A stretch of 64,000 nucleotides of DNA, taken from assembly GCA_018902385.1 (NCBI GenBank), contig JABSSW010000003.1:62001-126000 (forward strand). Reading direction: 5' to 3'. Positions 44,037 through 57,947 of the stretch are shown in pieces. Source of the DNA: Physcia stellaris. Taxonomy: Eukaryota; Ascomycota; Lecanoromycetes; Caliciales; Physciaceae. Every line of letters starts with the position of its first letter. The first letter of the stretch is position 1. The position numbers and the translations under genes are program-made. Under the pieces are notes generated by a model. It saw nothing but the letters and a program-made list of their open reading frames with translations. It searched no databases and was not told where the DNA came from.

Positions 44037-47000
44037 CTAGGAATGCATGCCAGCATAAATGCAAAGTTGTCGTAGTAGATGTCCATTCAGATGATCAGAC
44101 TTCATGGCATCGAGGAAGCGCTTTCTTCTGGGCATTATCGATGATGGTAACAATGAGTCAGGCGTATCCAGGTCCTTTGCCCTTTCAGCAAGCTTTACTA
44201 GCACAGCGGCACTATGTTGAGCGATGGATGAAGAGACACATCGTTCCAGTTCCGCGTATCCGCTATTGGGATATTTAACGGGCGACACTGTAGCGTGCCC
44301 GAAAAAAAGTGTAATCTCAACCAGGCTAGAGGCGAAGCTGTCTTGAGAGGTGAGCCATGAACGCGCAAGAGAATGTTCGGAGCTGGGAATCAAGCCCGTC
44401 AGGATATCTGCTGCTAGAAGACCCTGTGCCATTGTATGCATGCGATTCTGATTCTTGATGATGTGTGGGAACTCGGCTGGATTGTCGTACACGGGTATGC
44501 CAGCTATCGAGAGGCCAAAAGAGCGTGTCAGCGTTTCGAATGGCGGCATGGAGGTGCTGTCAGCTAGGAAAATAGATCGATAAAGTGTTCGGTTGGGGTC
44601 GTCCCTAGCAAGTAGTTTGGCAAGTATATCAACTGCCAAGGGATAATAGCGGTGAACAGCAGGGTTGTAATGTGTGAATGTCAGTTCCAGATCGTCAACG
44701 CTGGCGGCTGCTGGCGAAGGAGCAAATGACAGGAGGAAATACAATAAACACTGAGCCTCTTCTTTCCCAGATAGATCGATTTCTTGTGCAACATTGCTCA
44801 ATAATACCACGATATCTTTGCTGAAATTAAGACTGTTTTGATGTGTACGGAGTAACATGTTCCGGGTCCCCAGATACCTGATTACAGTTGTCAGGAGTTT
44901 CACAACGGAAGGGTCAGCGAGACCGCTCAGGCTCGCGCCTCGGGCAAAGGAGAAATTCCGCAGGATTTTGGTAATGCACAAAAGCCTATCGACGGCCCGG
45001 TCGAGTTCATAATCTAGACTTCCAAAGTCGGGAACCTCTTGCATTGTCTGACTTTCCAATACACACCCTCGAACAGTTTCATCATAGGAGTTGATCAACA
45101 TGTCGTCGGAGACCTCGGCAGCATGTTCTGCAAGCAAGTCAACTTGTTCATCGGCACACTCAATCAACGCCTCAATGAGATTTTCGCATTTCTGCAACTC
45201 CAAGGGCACCATCGCAGACTGCGAGATAACACCGAGAGTATCCAAAGCAAGCCGAATCTCTGGAACCAACCCCGAGCGCAGCGATAGAATTAGTGCTTGT
45301 ATATCGACCAATCCAAGCTCTTCTATGCTGGGCACCCAGGGTCTGGATGTTTGAAGATCATCTATGAGTTGGATATCTTTATTATCTTTATCTCTATCCT
45401 TTTCGCGTTTGGTTGGATCTTCCGTCAGGCGCTTCTGTAAAAAGAGCACCTGAAGCCCTCCGTGCGTCAATGGTGAGCCTTTCGGTTCCATTTTTGGCGA
45501 AAGCACTGGCGATAGTGACTTTTTGCGAGGTGTAAAAGCGGTGTCGGTCTTGCGATTCGAGGACGGGCGAGCTCCATCGTTGTTCAGAACTTGTGCCGAC
45601 ATATCTACTTTGTTGTTAGGTGCAGACATATGCTGTGGACGGCTCGAACCCGCGGGAGGCAAATTATATATATTTGTTGAACGTGACTGGGCGGTGGTTT
45701 GCTGGGAGGTAGGAAAACCGTTCTGTTGTAGCTGCCGAGGGTCATGAATCTGGTTAGGCCTGCCTGCGTTCGCAAGATCCGATTGTACTGCCATCTGCGC
45801 ATTCATCGATCGTTGTGGCTGTAGACCTGGGGGTTGCGACACGACCTGCCCGGTAGGCGACCACTGGCTTCGAGTAGCCGACGGATCTCCGGACTGAGCA
45901 GTCATTCGCATTTGATCGTTCATAGCGCGTTGCCGTTGCTGCTGCACGTACCATGATTCGAAGCCTGCAATATTGTCTCGCCAGTAATTATGAAGTTCTT
46001 GAGCGGCTAATGCCAATTGCTGCTGTGGGATTTGTAAACTAGCAGCGAGTTGGGCCCATTGAGAGGGAGTTGCGAATCTTCTAGAGCCTCCTTGCTTGAT
46101 GACCATGGAGAAAAGCTGGTAGAGGTTGATTGAATGACCAGCAGCGGTGGGGTGGGGGTTGAACGGTTCTCCCCGTTGCTGCATGAACTGAGCAACACTG
46201 CGAATCAGTTGCTCCGGATTGCCAGATCGCATTAGAGCCTGTTGAGCAGCTTGGGCTTGCTGTGCTCTAGCAGCCATTTGATAGCTTGCCACATGAGCCT
46301 GAGTCCCAGCTGCAGGATTCATCTGTACCCCGGGCTGTCTATCCTGCACAACGCTATTGTTCGCATGAAGCTGACGCATGAGCTGTTGCTGGCGGATTTC
46401 GTGCATCCTCTGCTGTTGCTGGATGCTCTGATTGTACTGCACCATTGGGGTACCTGTGTTGTTCGCGGCGACTGGGGGATTAAACGGCTGGCTTGATGTA
46501 CCCGCGTACGACATGCCCTGCGAATAAGCCTGGCCTCCGGTTTGTGGAGTATTGTTCCGGCTACCATGCTCAGAAGAGACTGGCGATACTTGAGACGGAA
46601 AGTGGTGGGGTGGAGGGGAGAACAGTGCTGGGGATGCTGTCTGCATTCGCTGCGGTAAACCTATTGGATTGAACATCTGATTTTGCATGACAGGTGACGG
46701 ACTTGTCGTACCATTCGCGTTTCCATATTGTTGATAATGTGCGCTTCCTTGAAAAGGATGGCCCCCGTTGATGGCCCCCTGAAAGCCGGAATAGGGTGTC
46801 TGTTGCGGTGTCTGAGATCGAGTTGCAGGGATGGCTCCTGGCGTCTGATGGGGAGATGCTGCCACACTATCTTCTCTTGGTCTTGGCCGTTTAGATGGCA
46901 CAAGAGATTGGGTCGGGTAGATACCATTGTGTGCGCTCCCATTTTGCTGCAGCTGGGTGTAGTCGAGGGAGGCAGAAGTGTTCTGCATGAAGGCCATCGA

Positions 47001-47081
47001 AGGGTCGGCGGTGTGATTGAAGGCTCCATTATCGCCGTTTGGGTAGGAATGGGCATCGTTGAGCCAAGCTGGCATACTCAT
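44037..47081 (-). CDS. SWI1: SWI/SNF complex subunit Swi1 (ARID domain)
   Basis: Swi1 is the ARID-containing, ARID1/BAF250-related subunit of the SWI/SNF nucleosome remodeller in the nucleus. The open frame begins upstream at 47162; I choose the ATG at 47081 because MSMPAWLNDAHS matches the short MN.W(M/L)NDAHS start of fungal Swi1, giving 1,014 residues in one exon. Residues 1-280 and 400-600 are Gln/Pro/Asn-rich low complexity. The ARID lies about 290-385 (RSVAQFMQQRGEPFNPHP..INLYQLFSMVIKQGGSRRF..WAQLAASLQIP). The C-terminal half holds the ARM-like SWI/SNF-specific region (RILRNFSFARG, RNMLLRTHQNSLNFSKDIVVLLSN). It diverges from RPT3. Confidence 0.92.
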   Translation of the reverse strand: MSMPAWLNDAHSYPNGDNGAFNHTADPSMAFMQNTSASLDYTQLQQNGSAHNGIYPTQSLVPSKRPRPREDSVAASPHQTPGAIPATRSQTPQQTPYSGFQGAINGGHPFQGSAHYQQYGNANGTTSPSPVMQNQMFNPIGLPQRMQTASPALFSPPPHHFPSQVSPVSSEHGSRNNTPQTGGQAYSQGMSYAGTSSQPFNPPVAANNTGTPMVQYNQSIQQQQRMHEIRQQQLMRQLHANNSVVQDRQPGVQMNPAAGTQAHVASYQMAARAQQAQAAQQALMRSGNPEQLIRSVAQFMQQRGEPFNPHPTAAGHSINLYQLFSMVIKQGGSRRFATPSQWAQLAASLQIPQQQLALAAQELHNYWRDNIAGFESWYVQQQRQRAMNDQMRMTAQSGDPSATRSQWSPTGQVVSQPPGLQPQRSMNAQMAVQSDLANAGRPNQIHDPRQLQQNGFPTSQQTTAQSRSTNIYNLPPAGSSRPQHMSAPNNKVDMSAQVLNNDGARPSSNRKTDTAFTPRKKSLSPVLSPKMEPKGSPLTHGGLQVLFLQKRLTEDPTKREKDRDKDNKDIQLIDDLQTSRPWVPSIEELGLVDIQALILSLRSGLVPEIRLALDTLGVISQSAMVPLELQKCENLIEALIECADEQVDLLAEHAAEVSDDMLINSYDETVRGCVLESQTMQEVPDFGSLDYELDRAVDRLLCITKILRNFSFARGASLSGLADPSVVKLLTTVIRYLGTRNMLLRTHQNSLNFSKDIVVLLSNVAQEIDLSGKEEAQCLLYFLLSFAPSPAAASVDDLELTFTHYNPAVHRYYPLAVDILAKLLARDDPNRTLYRSIFLADSTSMPPFETLTRSFGLSIAGIPVYDNPAEFPHIIKNQNRMHTMAQGLLAADILTGLIPSSEHSLARSWLTSQDSFASSLVEITLFFGHATVSPVKYPNSGYAELERCVSSSIAQHSAAVLVKLAERAKDLDTPDSLLPSSIMPRRKRFLDAMKSDHLNGHLLRQLCIYAGMHS

Positions 47082-48716
47082 GTCGACGCGACGGTGCAGC
47101 GACCCATCTGGACGACCGCGATCATTAGCCTTAACCCAGGAATGATAGAAGGCATGGCACAAGCGCCTTCCGGCGCAGGACCACGGTGGTCAACAAAGCG
47201 TAATGCACGTTGATTTGACGCGCGGTGCGCGTTAAGGGCGAGAGTCTGAGAGCGGGAATGGAGAGATGCAGGCGACGGCGACCAAGGAACAAACGATGGA
47301 AACGAGCCGCATGTAGGTTTACTCACCTGACAGTGCAAGGTTCTGTAGACTGGAAAGATACTAATGTGTCAGGGCATTTCATGCGGGCAGGTTAATCATC
47401 CACTCACGGAGGCCGACGCCACTGGATGGGGAAGCTGCCACAACCATCTCGTTAGCAGATGGGAGCATCAGCGACCAGTCAGGACGCCTTGGCAAGAAAG
47501 CAGGAGGCAAGAATTGCAGCATTCGATGTGGTGCGATCAGACCAGTGACATAGAGGAGGGAGGGCTGGTTGTGTGCGCGGGTGACGGTCGCAAAGGCGTG
47601 TGAGCCCAAGCAAGCCAACTAAACCAGACAGGCAGATGCGCGAAGCAAAGGATGGAATATTTACCTGTGAGAAATCCCGGAACGACTCCCACACGCTCTT
47701 TCCAACAAATTAAACGTAAGGCGGGGTAAGGTGTTCTCTATCAGCGCTCAATCGGTACTCGTAAAAGGTAGCAAAGCGCTCGTCTGCCTACTATCGTAAG
47801 GTAGCAAACCAGTGCCAAACACGCTAAGTCGTAATCCGACTAGCCTCTGCCACTACACTTCAACTTCCATTTATCAAGTACTACCTGCGTATTCTCATGT
47901 ATCTCTTCCTCTGGGATCACAGTGTTCGACTGACAACCCATCGTACCTTGGTAGATGTTGGCTTCACACTCGCTGGGTCACTGGAAAGTCGAGAGAGTGT
48001 ATGGGATTGACTGGCAGCGTCTGGACCTCGAGTAAACGTTGAATGGATACGGCACCTACCTCAAAAACCTAATATCATGAGTGTCTTCCAATCAAATGTG
48101 CAAAACCAACGAGAGACTACCCAGTGCATGCCAGGTTCTTGCATCCCTCATCATGTCGCATCTTGTCCCTGACAGGACGGGGTTCTGCTTGTATTCTACT
48201 TTGCGACCTTTTCTCAAGGCCTAGGAAAAGTGAAGACCAACGAAATGACAGACTATGATGGGACATAAGGTCTATCATCCTCAAAGATAGAATACTGTAG
48301 TAAACAGCAACCGGTGCTGACTCGAAGTCTTCCAAGACTTGGTCGATCTTCCAACCAGAGCCATTTATTATTACTTGGCCCGATCAAACGCCAGGAATGA
48401 AGTTAGACGTAGAGTCAATCTAATGACATGAGGCAGGACAAGGTATCCCGCGTGACATTTAAGCTATGGTGATCAAAGCTGAGGCTTGCAACGAGTTGAA
48501 GAAAGTGTGCATCTATTCGACATTCGTCGTGCTTGGCCGCAGGTGCCAAGCCAAAGCACTCGCGTGTTTAGATATCATGAAGTACTTTAAAGGTACAGTA
48601 GCCGTCACTCCAAAGCCACTGCACTCGCCAGCTCTCTCAACAAGCTACTTCTCTGACCTTCTGTGCGCCATACCTTCCATCGCCGTATATCAGACTCCGA
48701 TCTCCACAGCTCAGAA
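47082..48716. other. Divergent intergenic region, SWI1 / RPT3
   Basis: About 1.6 kb. GTGAG and GTAAAT-type donors and TTTAG/CAG acceptors near 47,330-47,670 on the minus strand suggest 5' UTR introns of SWI1, but I cannot fix them. No protein gene supportable. Confidence 0.4.
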
Positions 48717-50257
48717 ATGGGGGATATCGTCGTGGAAAACCCAGCTAACGTGGCCGCCCCTCACAAAAAACAAGCACCACCCAATTCAATACCGAATATA
48801 GATTCGCTTGAGGGGATCGGCAGCGACGATAGCGACGAGTATTCAACACTAAAAAAGCTACAGCGACATCTGGAGTGAAGATTCCCTTGCGCATCCCGTA
48901 CGTCAATAGCTGTTAACTCTACATAGATACATCAACCTTCAAGAAGAATATATTAAAGATGAACAGAGGTAGGCTAAGGCCATCGCTATCTTGTCATTCA
49001 CTGCAGCATGCTGATCTGTTCGCAGGAGTCTCAAACGAGAGTTGGTCAGAGCTCAAGAAGAGATCAAGCGGATACAAAGCGTTCCACTGGTGATTGGGCA
49101 ATTCATGGAAGCAATCGATCAAAAGTGTGGACAGCCTCCTTTACACTGAAAGTAGCTGACATTGCCGAATAGCACTGGTATTGTACAGTCATCGACAGGT
49201 TCAAATTACGTTGTCCGTATTCTGTCTACGCTCGACCGAGAAAAGCTCAAACCCTCTTCTTCCGTCGCCCTGCACCGCCACTCAAATTCTCTTGTTGATA
49301 TCCTGCCACCAGAGGCAGACTCTTCAATAGCTATGTTAGGGGCGCACGAGAAGCCCGACGTCACCTACGCTGATGTTGGAGGATTAGACATGCAGAAACA
49401 AGAGATTCGGGAAGCTGTCGAGCTGCCGCTCACTCATTTCGATTTATACAAGCAAATCGGTAAGCCCAAGCTTTCACGAGCCGATCCACTTTAGTCAACA
49501 TTCCTCTAACAGCTACAACAGGTATTGATCCGCCCCGAGGCGTTCTGCTTTATGGCCCACCGGGAACTGGAAAGACCATGCTTGTGAAGGCAGTGGCCAA
49601 CAGTACGACTGCCAATTTCATCCGAGTTGTAGGCTCCGAGTTTGTCCAAAAATACCTTGGCGAAGGCCCTCGTATGGTCCGCGATGTGTTTCGGATGGCA
49701 AGAGAAAATTCTCCGGCTATAATCTTCATCGACGAGATTGATGCAATTGCCACGAAACGATTCGATGCCCAGACTGGCGCCGACCGTGAAGTGCAGCGAA
49801 TTCTACTCGAACTTTTGAATCAAATGGACGGCTTCGATCAAACAAGCAATGTCAAGGTCATCATGGCTACGAACCGTGCCGACACATTAGATCCTGCCTT
49901 GCTGAGACCGGGACGACTGGATCGGAAAATCGAGTTTCCTTCGCTCCGTGACCGCCGAGAGCGGAGGTTGATTTTCACCACGATCTCTTCGAAGATGTCG
50001 TTATCACCAGAAGTGGACCTTGATTCCCTCATCATCCGCAACGATCCGCTTTCTGGCGCTATCATTGCAGCTATCATGCAAGAAGCTGGGTTGCGAGCTG
50101 TGAGAAAGAATCGCTACAACATCATTCAATCGGATTTGGAAGACGCATATTCAAGTCAGGTCAAAGGCGCACAGGAGGCAGAGAAGTACAACTCCCATGC
50201 CCATGCCTCACTGCTTTAGTATTCTAATGTTCCTGCAGATTCGACTTCTATAAATGA
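48717..50257 (+). CDS. RPT3: 26S proteasome ATPase subunit Rpt3
   Basis: Rpt3 is one of six AAA+ ATPases in the 19S base that unfold substrates and open the 20S gate. Six exons: 48717-48874, 48927-48968, 49026-49124, 49173-49459, 49522-50185, 50239-50257; 422 residues. Seen: N-terminal coiled coil [27 protein letters not shown], an OB domain, Walker A GPPGTGKT, Walker [12 protein letters not shown], the SRH region [25 protein letters not shown] and [20 protein letters not shown]. The last exon is only 19 bases and encodes the tail FDFYK, a hydrophobic-Tyr-X motif needed for 20S docking. Reading through the 53-base intron would give a wrong tail ending in HAHASLL. Confidence 0.96.
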
Positions 50258-52105
<1,848 letters not shown>

Positions 52106-52681
52106 CAATTTGATGGCAGAGCTGAGGGGTTCTGCGATGTGCATGATCCAATGCACTGTTTGGATACGGGCTTACCGTTGCTTGTAACATAAAGGAAATG
52201 TAGGGTTTGCGGCTGGGGACTGGTTTTCGCTAGTGTAGTTGTGCAATCCTGTCATTTTTATCTAGCCAAACACGCATCCGTTACCATGGCAAAGCACCAC
52301 TTCGTGATTCTATTGTTTTCCATGCTAACACCTGAATATGAGTTGCCTGGCAGGCAGTGTTCACACCATTTAGGCGTTCTAAGGTAGGGCTGAAGAAGTA
52401 GTGCGATGGACGCGTGATACTGATCACTTTGAAACCTACATGTAGACACGATAAGTAATGTACTCCAGCATATCGAGCAGTCTCCGACGCTCTACGACGC
52501 TCTAGCCCAGCGAGCTGACCAGAAGATCCATGCGAGATGGCATACCTGGCTCATCCGCTGAAGACCGATTCCTTATCCCTCACCTGACTCGGGTCACATA
52601 TGCTGCGCAATTCTCATGCGCCTGCAATAGATCTATATTGTGCAGCCTTCCATCTTCGAGGTGACCAAGCCTTTGCCCAGT
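52106..52681. other. PEP4 / ATG26 spacer
   Basis: PEP4 3' UTR and ATG26 promoter. Two copies of CTCTACGACGCTCTA-like sequence occur at 52488-52504. No gene seen. Confidence 0.4.
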
Positions 52682-55600
52682 ATGGCACCGGAGCGTGATT
52701 TACCGCGGAGGGTTGGTCGCAAATTAACAAAAAGGAGGAAGCCAGAGAGGCATTCTTCTGTTCAATATCCTGAGAGCCTTAAAGAAGGCGAGGACGTCCA
52801 GGACGATGTCACCGCTCCGAAAGGGCAGCCCGCCCAATACGTTAACCAGTCTGTCTTTTCTCTTATTGCCGCAGCTGGATCTAAGGTCGATTTCAATGCG
52901 CGATTTGATGGTGACAGCAGCGGCAGCGAGGAGGAGCCTGACCCAACTACAATTATTAGAGATCATGCAAACCCTATCGCTCCTACCATCACCTCCCGTC
53001 ATCGGGACGAATCAATAGTTGGCGAAGACCCTCCAAGCCGACGGGATCAAAAAGGACCCGGGCTAAAGCTGAAGCTGAGAACTAGACAATACAAGGACTA
53101 CATGTCACAGAGCAATATACACGTATCATCTGGTCAGATGACCTCCACCGAAAGTTCGAAAGGCGGCACACCTCGTGATGCTCCCGTCATGAGTCAGATG
53201 TTGGAAGCGCAGGCTCAATTGGATGCTTCTACAGATCTGTCGGACACCAGGAACGTTGTGGAAAGTGATAGTCAGGAAGGAGAACAGCAAGGGCGTACTA
53301 CACTCGTTGCTAGGTTGATGGAGATCTTCGCATTTGAGACACCTGAAGACATCATCGCTGGTTGGTTCAATAGAGCGTTGCATCTCTGTTCGCCTGCGCT
53401 GACACATTTCCCAGAATACCCATGCTGGCTTTTGCAAAGTGTTTTGCTTCAGGGCTACCTATACATTACCCAATCGCATCTTTGCTTTTATGCTTATTTG
53501 CCTAAGAAATCTGTAAGCTTTACATGCATCCGACCTGTGCAAATAGAGCTTATCGTGGCCTAGAATGTCGTTACAAGGTCTGGGTATCTAGCAAAGAGAG
53601 GTCGGCAAAACCCAAAGTTCAAACGGTACTGGTTTAGTCTCAAAGGGGATGTCCTTTCTTACTATACTACTCCGTCCGATTTGTACTTTCCGAGTGGCAA
53701 TATCGACCTTCAATATGGGATATCTGCTTCATTATCCGAGCATACAGGAAAGTCCAAGCAAGATACGAACTTTTCCGTTGTCACTAATCAGCGAACTTAC
53801 CACTTTAAAGCGGACAGCCACGTGAGTGCCAAAGAATGGGTCAAAACGTTGCAGAAGGTTATCTTCCGGTCACATAACGATGGAGACAGTGTCAAGATTT
53901 CGCTTCCAATCGAGAACGTTATCGACATTGAAGAAAGTCCGGTCATTGACTTCGCAGAAACCCTCAGAATTAGAATTGTAGACAGTGACGAAACCTATGC
54001 AATAGATGAGGTATTCTAGGACCATCCTAGGACAAGCGGTTCCTCTCGTGCTAATTGTTCATATAGTACTTCTTCTCATTCTTCAGTTTTGGAAAAGATG
54101 CACTTGAAGTTTTGAGGACTGCGGTCGATGGTACAGCTGCACAGCAATTACCACCCGACTACCTATATCCACCTTTAGATGTGGAAAAGCGCTTAGAACC
54201 GCGTGAGCATTCAAGACGAGTCAGACCTTCCACAGACCGGGCGTCTGCCAGCCCTGGAGGTCTCGGTACCCCTTTGCTTCAAGAAAGTGTTCGAGCAACA
54301 TTAGCTCCCGTATCGCCACACAGCAGCGGTCATGCAAGCCCACGACCTAGCGGAGAGTGGGGTAGGAACAGTATGGATTATAATCGTAAGAGTACGGACA
54401 TTTCTCGTGGGACCGGACGTGCGAGCTTTGATGAAGGAAGAAGAAGTGCGAGCACTAGTCGAATAACCTTATCACGAAAGCGTTTACCTGATTATGAGTC
54501 TTCTACGACAAAGCCTCAAGGATCTTCAGGCTCTTACGTTCATTCCGTAGAGCCAGGTACCGAGTCATCTGCTGCCGATTACTCACACACTGATACTGAC
54601 GCGAGTGGGAGTCAGATCTTAAATCGTAGTGATGTCTTCCGTTCTCCGACCATTCACCATGAGAATAAATCATCTTTGAATCGGGATAGCGTTCAGCATA
54701 GACGACCTGAAGACACAGACCCATTTAATCCAGCACTGGGTGGAAAACATACGCGCCCTCCAAAAGTCCAACCCCAAGAGGTTCCCACAGACCTCCAAGA
54801 ATATTCAGGTTCCCCTAAACGGCCCCCTCTCCAGCAATTTAATTCGTCTCCAGCATTACGACAACTTGCAAAAGCAAGCGCATACCCGCTGCAAAGAGCT
54901 GCCGGTCTTGCTGGATACCTGAGGACAAGGTCGAAGCATATGAGTAACCTTCTGGCAACCGAGTCGATGGGCTACGTCGAGAAAGTATCCGGAATGTGGG
55001 CAGGGGGCCATAAGCATTATGGTGAAAGTGAAGGAGTCATTTCCGATGATCCTCTTGAGAATCGGGAAGAGGAAGATGAGACTGCAAGTCATGGAGATAG
55101 ATTCAGAGCCCATTTTGCTTTACCTCCGGCTGAAAGATTGCAAGCAACCTATTTTGGCTACCTACACAGAGTGTTACCCCTTTATGGGAAAATCTACATC
55201 AGCAACCAAAATTTTTGTTTCAGGAGCCTTCTACCTGGAACGAGGACCCGGATGGTCTTACCACTGAAAGACATAGAGAACGTAGATAAGGAGAAGGGTT
55301 TCCGATTTGGCTACTCAGGCTTAGTGATTGTGATTCGGGGCCACGAGGAATTATTCTTCGAATTTGGGCAAGCCGATGTTCGGGACGACTGTGCTGTCAC
55401 ATTGCTTGAGAACTTAGAGTCGATGAAGTATCTGCAGGAGTCCGAACTACTAAAGCAGGGAGACATCGACGAGGCGGAGACCGCCAGGGCCGAGCATCAG
55501 ATGCTGCAGCAGGCACGCCTGGATGGCCGCAACGAGCATGTTGTTAATCCTTCAGAATTAGCAGACCAAATCAACGATCCACAAAAGACACCGCCCGTCC

Positions 55601-57204
55601 TGTTTGACGATCCTCGTGCCTCAATATTAAATTTCAAGCCCACCGAATCTCTTCGTATCACCTGTCTGACAATCGGCTCCCGGGGCGATGTACAACCTTA
55701 TATAGCACTTTGCAAGGGTCTTCTTGCTGAAGGCCACAAGCCCAAGATTGCCACGCATGTCGAATTCGAACCTTGGGTCAAGAAACATGGCATTGCCTTC
55801 GCACCCGTGGATGGTGACCCAGCTGAGTTGATGAGAATCTGTGTGGAAAATGGAATGTTTACATACTCATTCCTCAGGGAGGCTTCTGTTAAGTTTCGCG
55901 GCTGGATCGACCAGCTTCTGGTCTCAGCCTGGAAGGCCTGCCAGGATACAGATCTTCTCATCGAGAGCCCTAGTGCCATGGCAGGTATACATATTGCCGA
56001 GGCCCTAGGCGTGCCCTACTTTCGGGCGTTCACGATGCCATGGACACGAACCCGTGCCTATCCTCACGCCTTTGCAGTACCGGATCACAAGATGGGCGGT
56101 GCGTACAACTACCTTACCTATGTTATGTTCGACGCAGTCTTCTGGAAGGCCATAGCTGGCCAAGTGAACCGCTGGCGAAAGAAGGAGCTAGGACTGAGGA
56201 GCACCAGCCTTGACAAAATGCAGCCAAACAAAGTACCTTTCCTCTACAATTTTAGCCCTTCTGTCGTTGTGCCACCCTTAGATTACAGTGACTGGATCCG
56301 TGTTACCGGCAATTGGTTCCTTGACGAAGCCTCCGACTGGACACCGCCTCGAGAGCTGACGGGCTTCATCCGACAGGCTCGAATCGACTATAAGAAAATC
56401 GTGTATATTGGCTTTGGCTCCATCGTCGTCTCCGACCCTGCAGCTCTCACCAAAACAGTGGTCGAATCAGTCCTCAAAGCTGATGTGCGATGCATCCTTT
56501 CCAAAGGCTGGTCTGACCGACTTGGCAACAAAGACGCCTCTATTCCAGAGGTACCGCTGCCTCCAGAAATACTTCAGATCAAGTCTGCGCCGCATGACTG
56601 GCTCTTCGCTCAGATCGATGCCGCCGCTCACCATGGAGGGGCTGGGACGACAGGCGCCAGCCTCAGAGCAGGTATCCCAACCATAGTCAAGCCCTTTTTT
56701 GGCGACCAATTCTTCTTCGGACAGAGGATTGAAGATCTCGGCGTTGGTATCTCGATGAAGAGGCTTAACGTCAGCGTCTTTTGTCGCGCGCTCTGGGAGG
56801 CTACACATAGCGAGCGGATGATCATCAAGGCCAGAGTGCTAGGCCAGCAAATCCGAAAGGTAAATCTCTCGCATTTAGTCGTTCACTATCTCCCTTCCAT
56901 TTCATCATTCGTTGTCTCGCCCAGGTTGGCGCTCTATTGACTGTCCGCATAGGAGAATGGCGTTGCAACAGCCATTCAGGCTATCTACCGCGATATGGAG
57001 TACGCCAAAACACTCATTAAGAACCGTGCTAGCAGCAATGAACAGGACAATGACCTTGGCGGTGTAGACGAAGAGAGCTGGACGTTCATTGGGGATGAGA
57101 GCGATCCTGAGCTTGCTAGGAGGATCGCGGAGTGGGAACCAATGGCTAGTCATGGAGGTAGAGGAGGCAGACCAAGGGCCGTTGAGAGTGATCTCAATGC
57201 ATGA
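52682..57204 (+). CDS. ATG26: Sterol 3-beta-glucosyltransferase Atg26 (Ugt51)
   Basis: Atg26 transfers glucose from UDP-glucose to ergosterol at membranes; in some fungi it is needed for pexophagy. Four exons: 52682-53512, 53564-54010, 54067-56859, 56953-57204; 1,440 residues. Domain order: GRAM ([13 protein letters not shown], about 215-280), PH ([32 protein letters not shown], about 280-400), a long Ser-rich linker, second GRAM ([24 protein letters not shown] near 770) and GT-B glycosyltransferase from about 950 ([24 protein letters not shown]). The UDP-sugar motif [23 protein letters not shown] and [14 protein letters not shown] are intact. The 56860-56952 intron is needed to reach [16 protein letters not shown]. 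Confidence 0.95.
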
Positions 57205-57947
57205 AGCCGACCGGATGCGCTTATACACCGCCTGAGGTGGCTGCGACTACTCTACTTTGAGGTGAGCGTTGTTTGGGTTTGAGAACGATGAATTCTTGAT
57301 TAGGAAGCTTGCGTGCTCCGTTGCTGCGTTTCAGCGAGCGTTTGTTCTACTGCACGATTTAGATATCTAGATACCTGGAGGTTTTGGTAGATGGCGCTTT
57401 GGGTTCAAAGCGAAAGCCACAGGATCTCTTAGGCTTATGACTCTTCGTCTTCATCATATCTGCTCTACTCCACCTTCTCCACCCAAGTTCCACCTGATAA
57501 AGCTGTTAGTCTCGCCTAGACAGAACCAGATACTTACATCTACCTGTGTGTGCTTATATCATATTCCTAAGCCGCTTTGACCTTACCTTAGCCTGCGCTA
57601 CTCCTTTCCCCTCTTCAAGTCCTGTCTCACAAATCTCGAGGGTCAAGTATGTTGAAATAGACCGTTATCTACGTTCAAACATCTCTGAAGACACCAAGCT
57701 GCATTCACTACACAGAGTTGCTCCATTGCTCCACGCCCAGGGTATCTTGCAACATCATCAAAGCAGCCCATCCTACATCGCTCTCGATCAGACCCGCAAC
57801 AGACCACCTCCTTTCTTAAGATATTTACATCAGATGTTGAGAACGTATCTCCGCCCAGCAGATCCGCACCAAGCCACCTGCTGTCAAAAATTATGTAAAC
57901 TAGAAAGAGTATGATGAACCCGCCTCAAATGACTCTCTCAAAGCCAG
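57205..57947. other. Convergent spacer (ATG26 / FCP1)
   Basis: 3' flanks. The plus-strand frame 57546-57914 (122 codons) shows no similarity I recognise and lies where both 3' UTRs are expected; I do not call it a gene. Confidence 0.4.

Noticed and set aside
43749-44278. Open frames overlapping the SWI1 3' region on both strands
   Set aside because: Shadows of SWI1 or the 3' flank without similarity.
57546-57914. 122-codon plus-strand frame between ATG26 and FCP1
   Set aside because: It is in a convergent 3' spacer, lacks similarity I recognise and has no clear start context.
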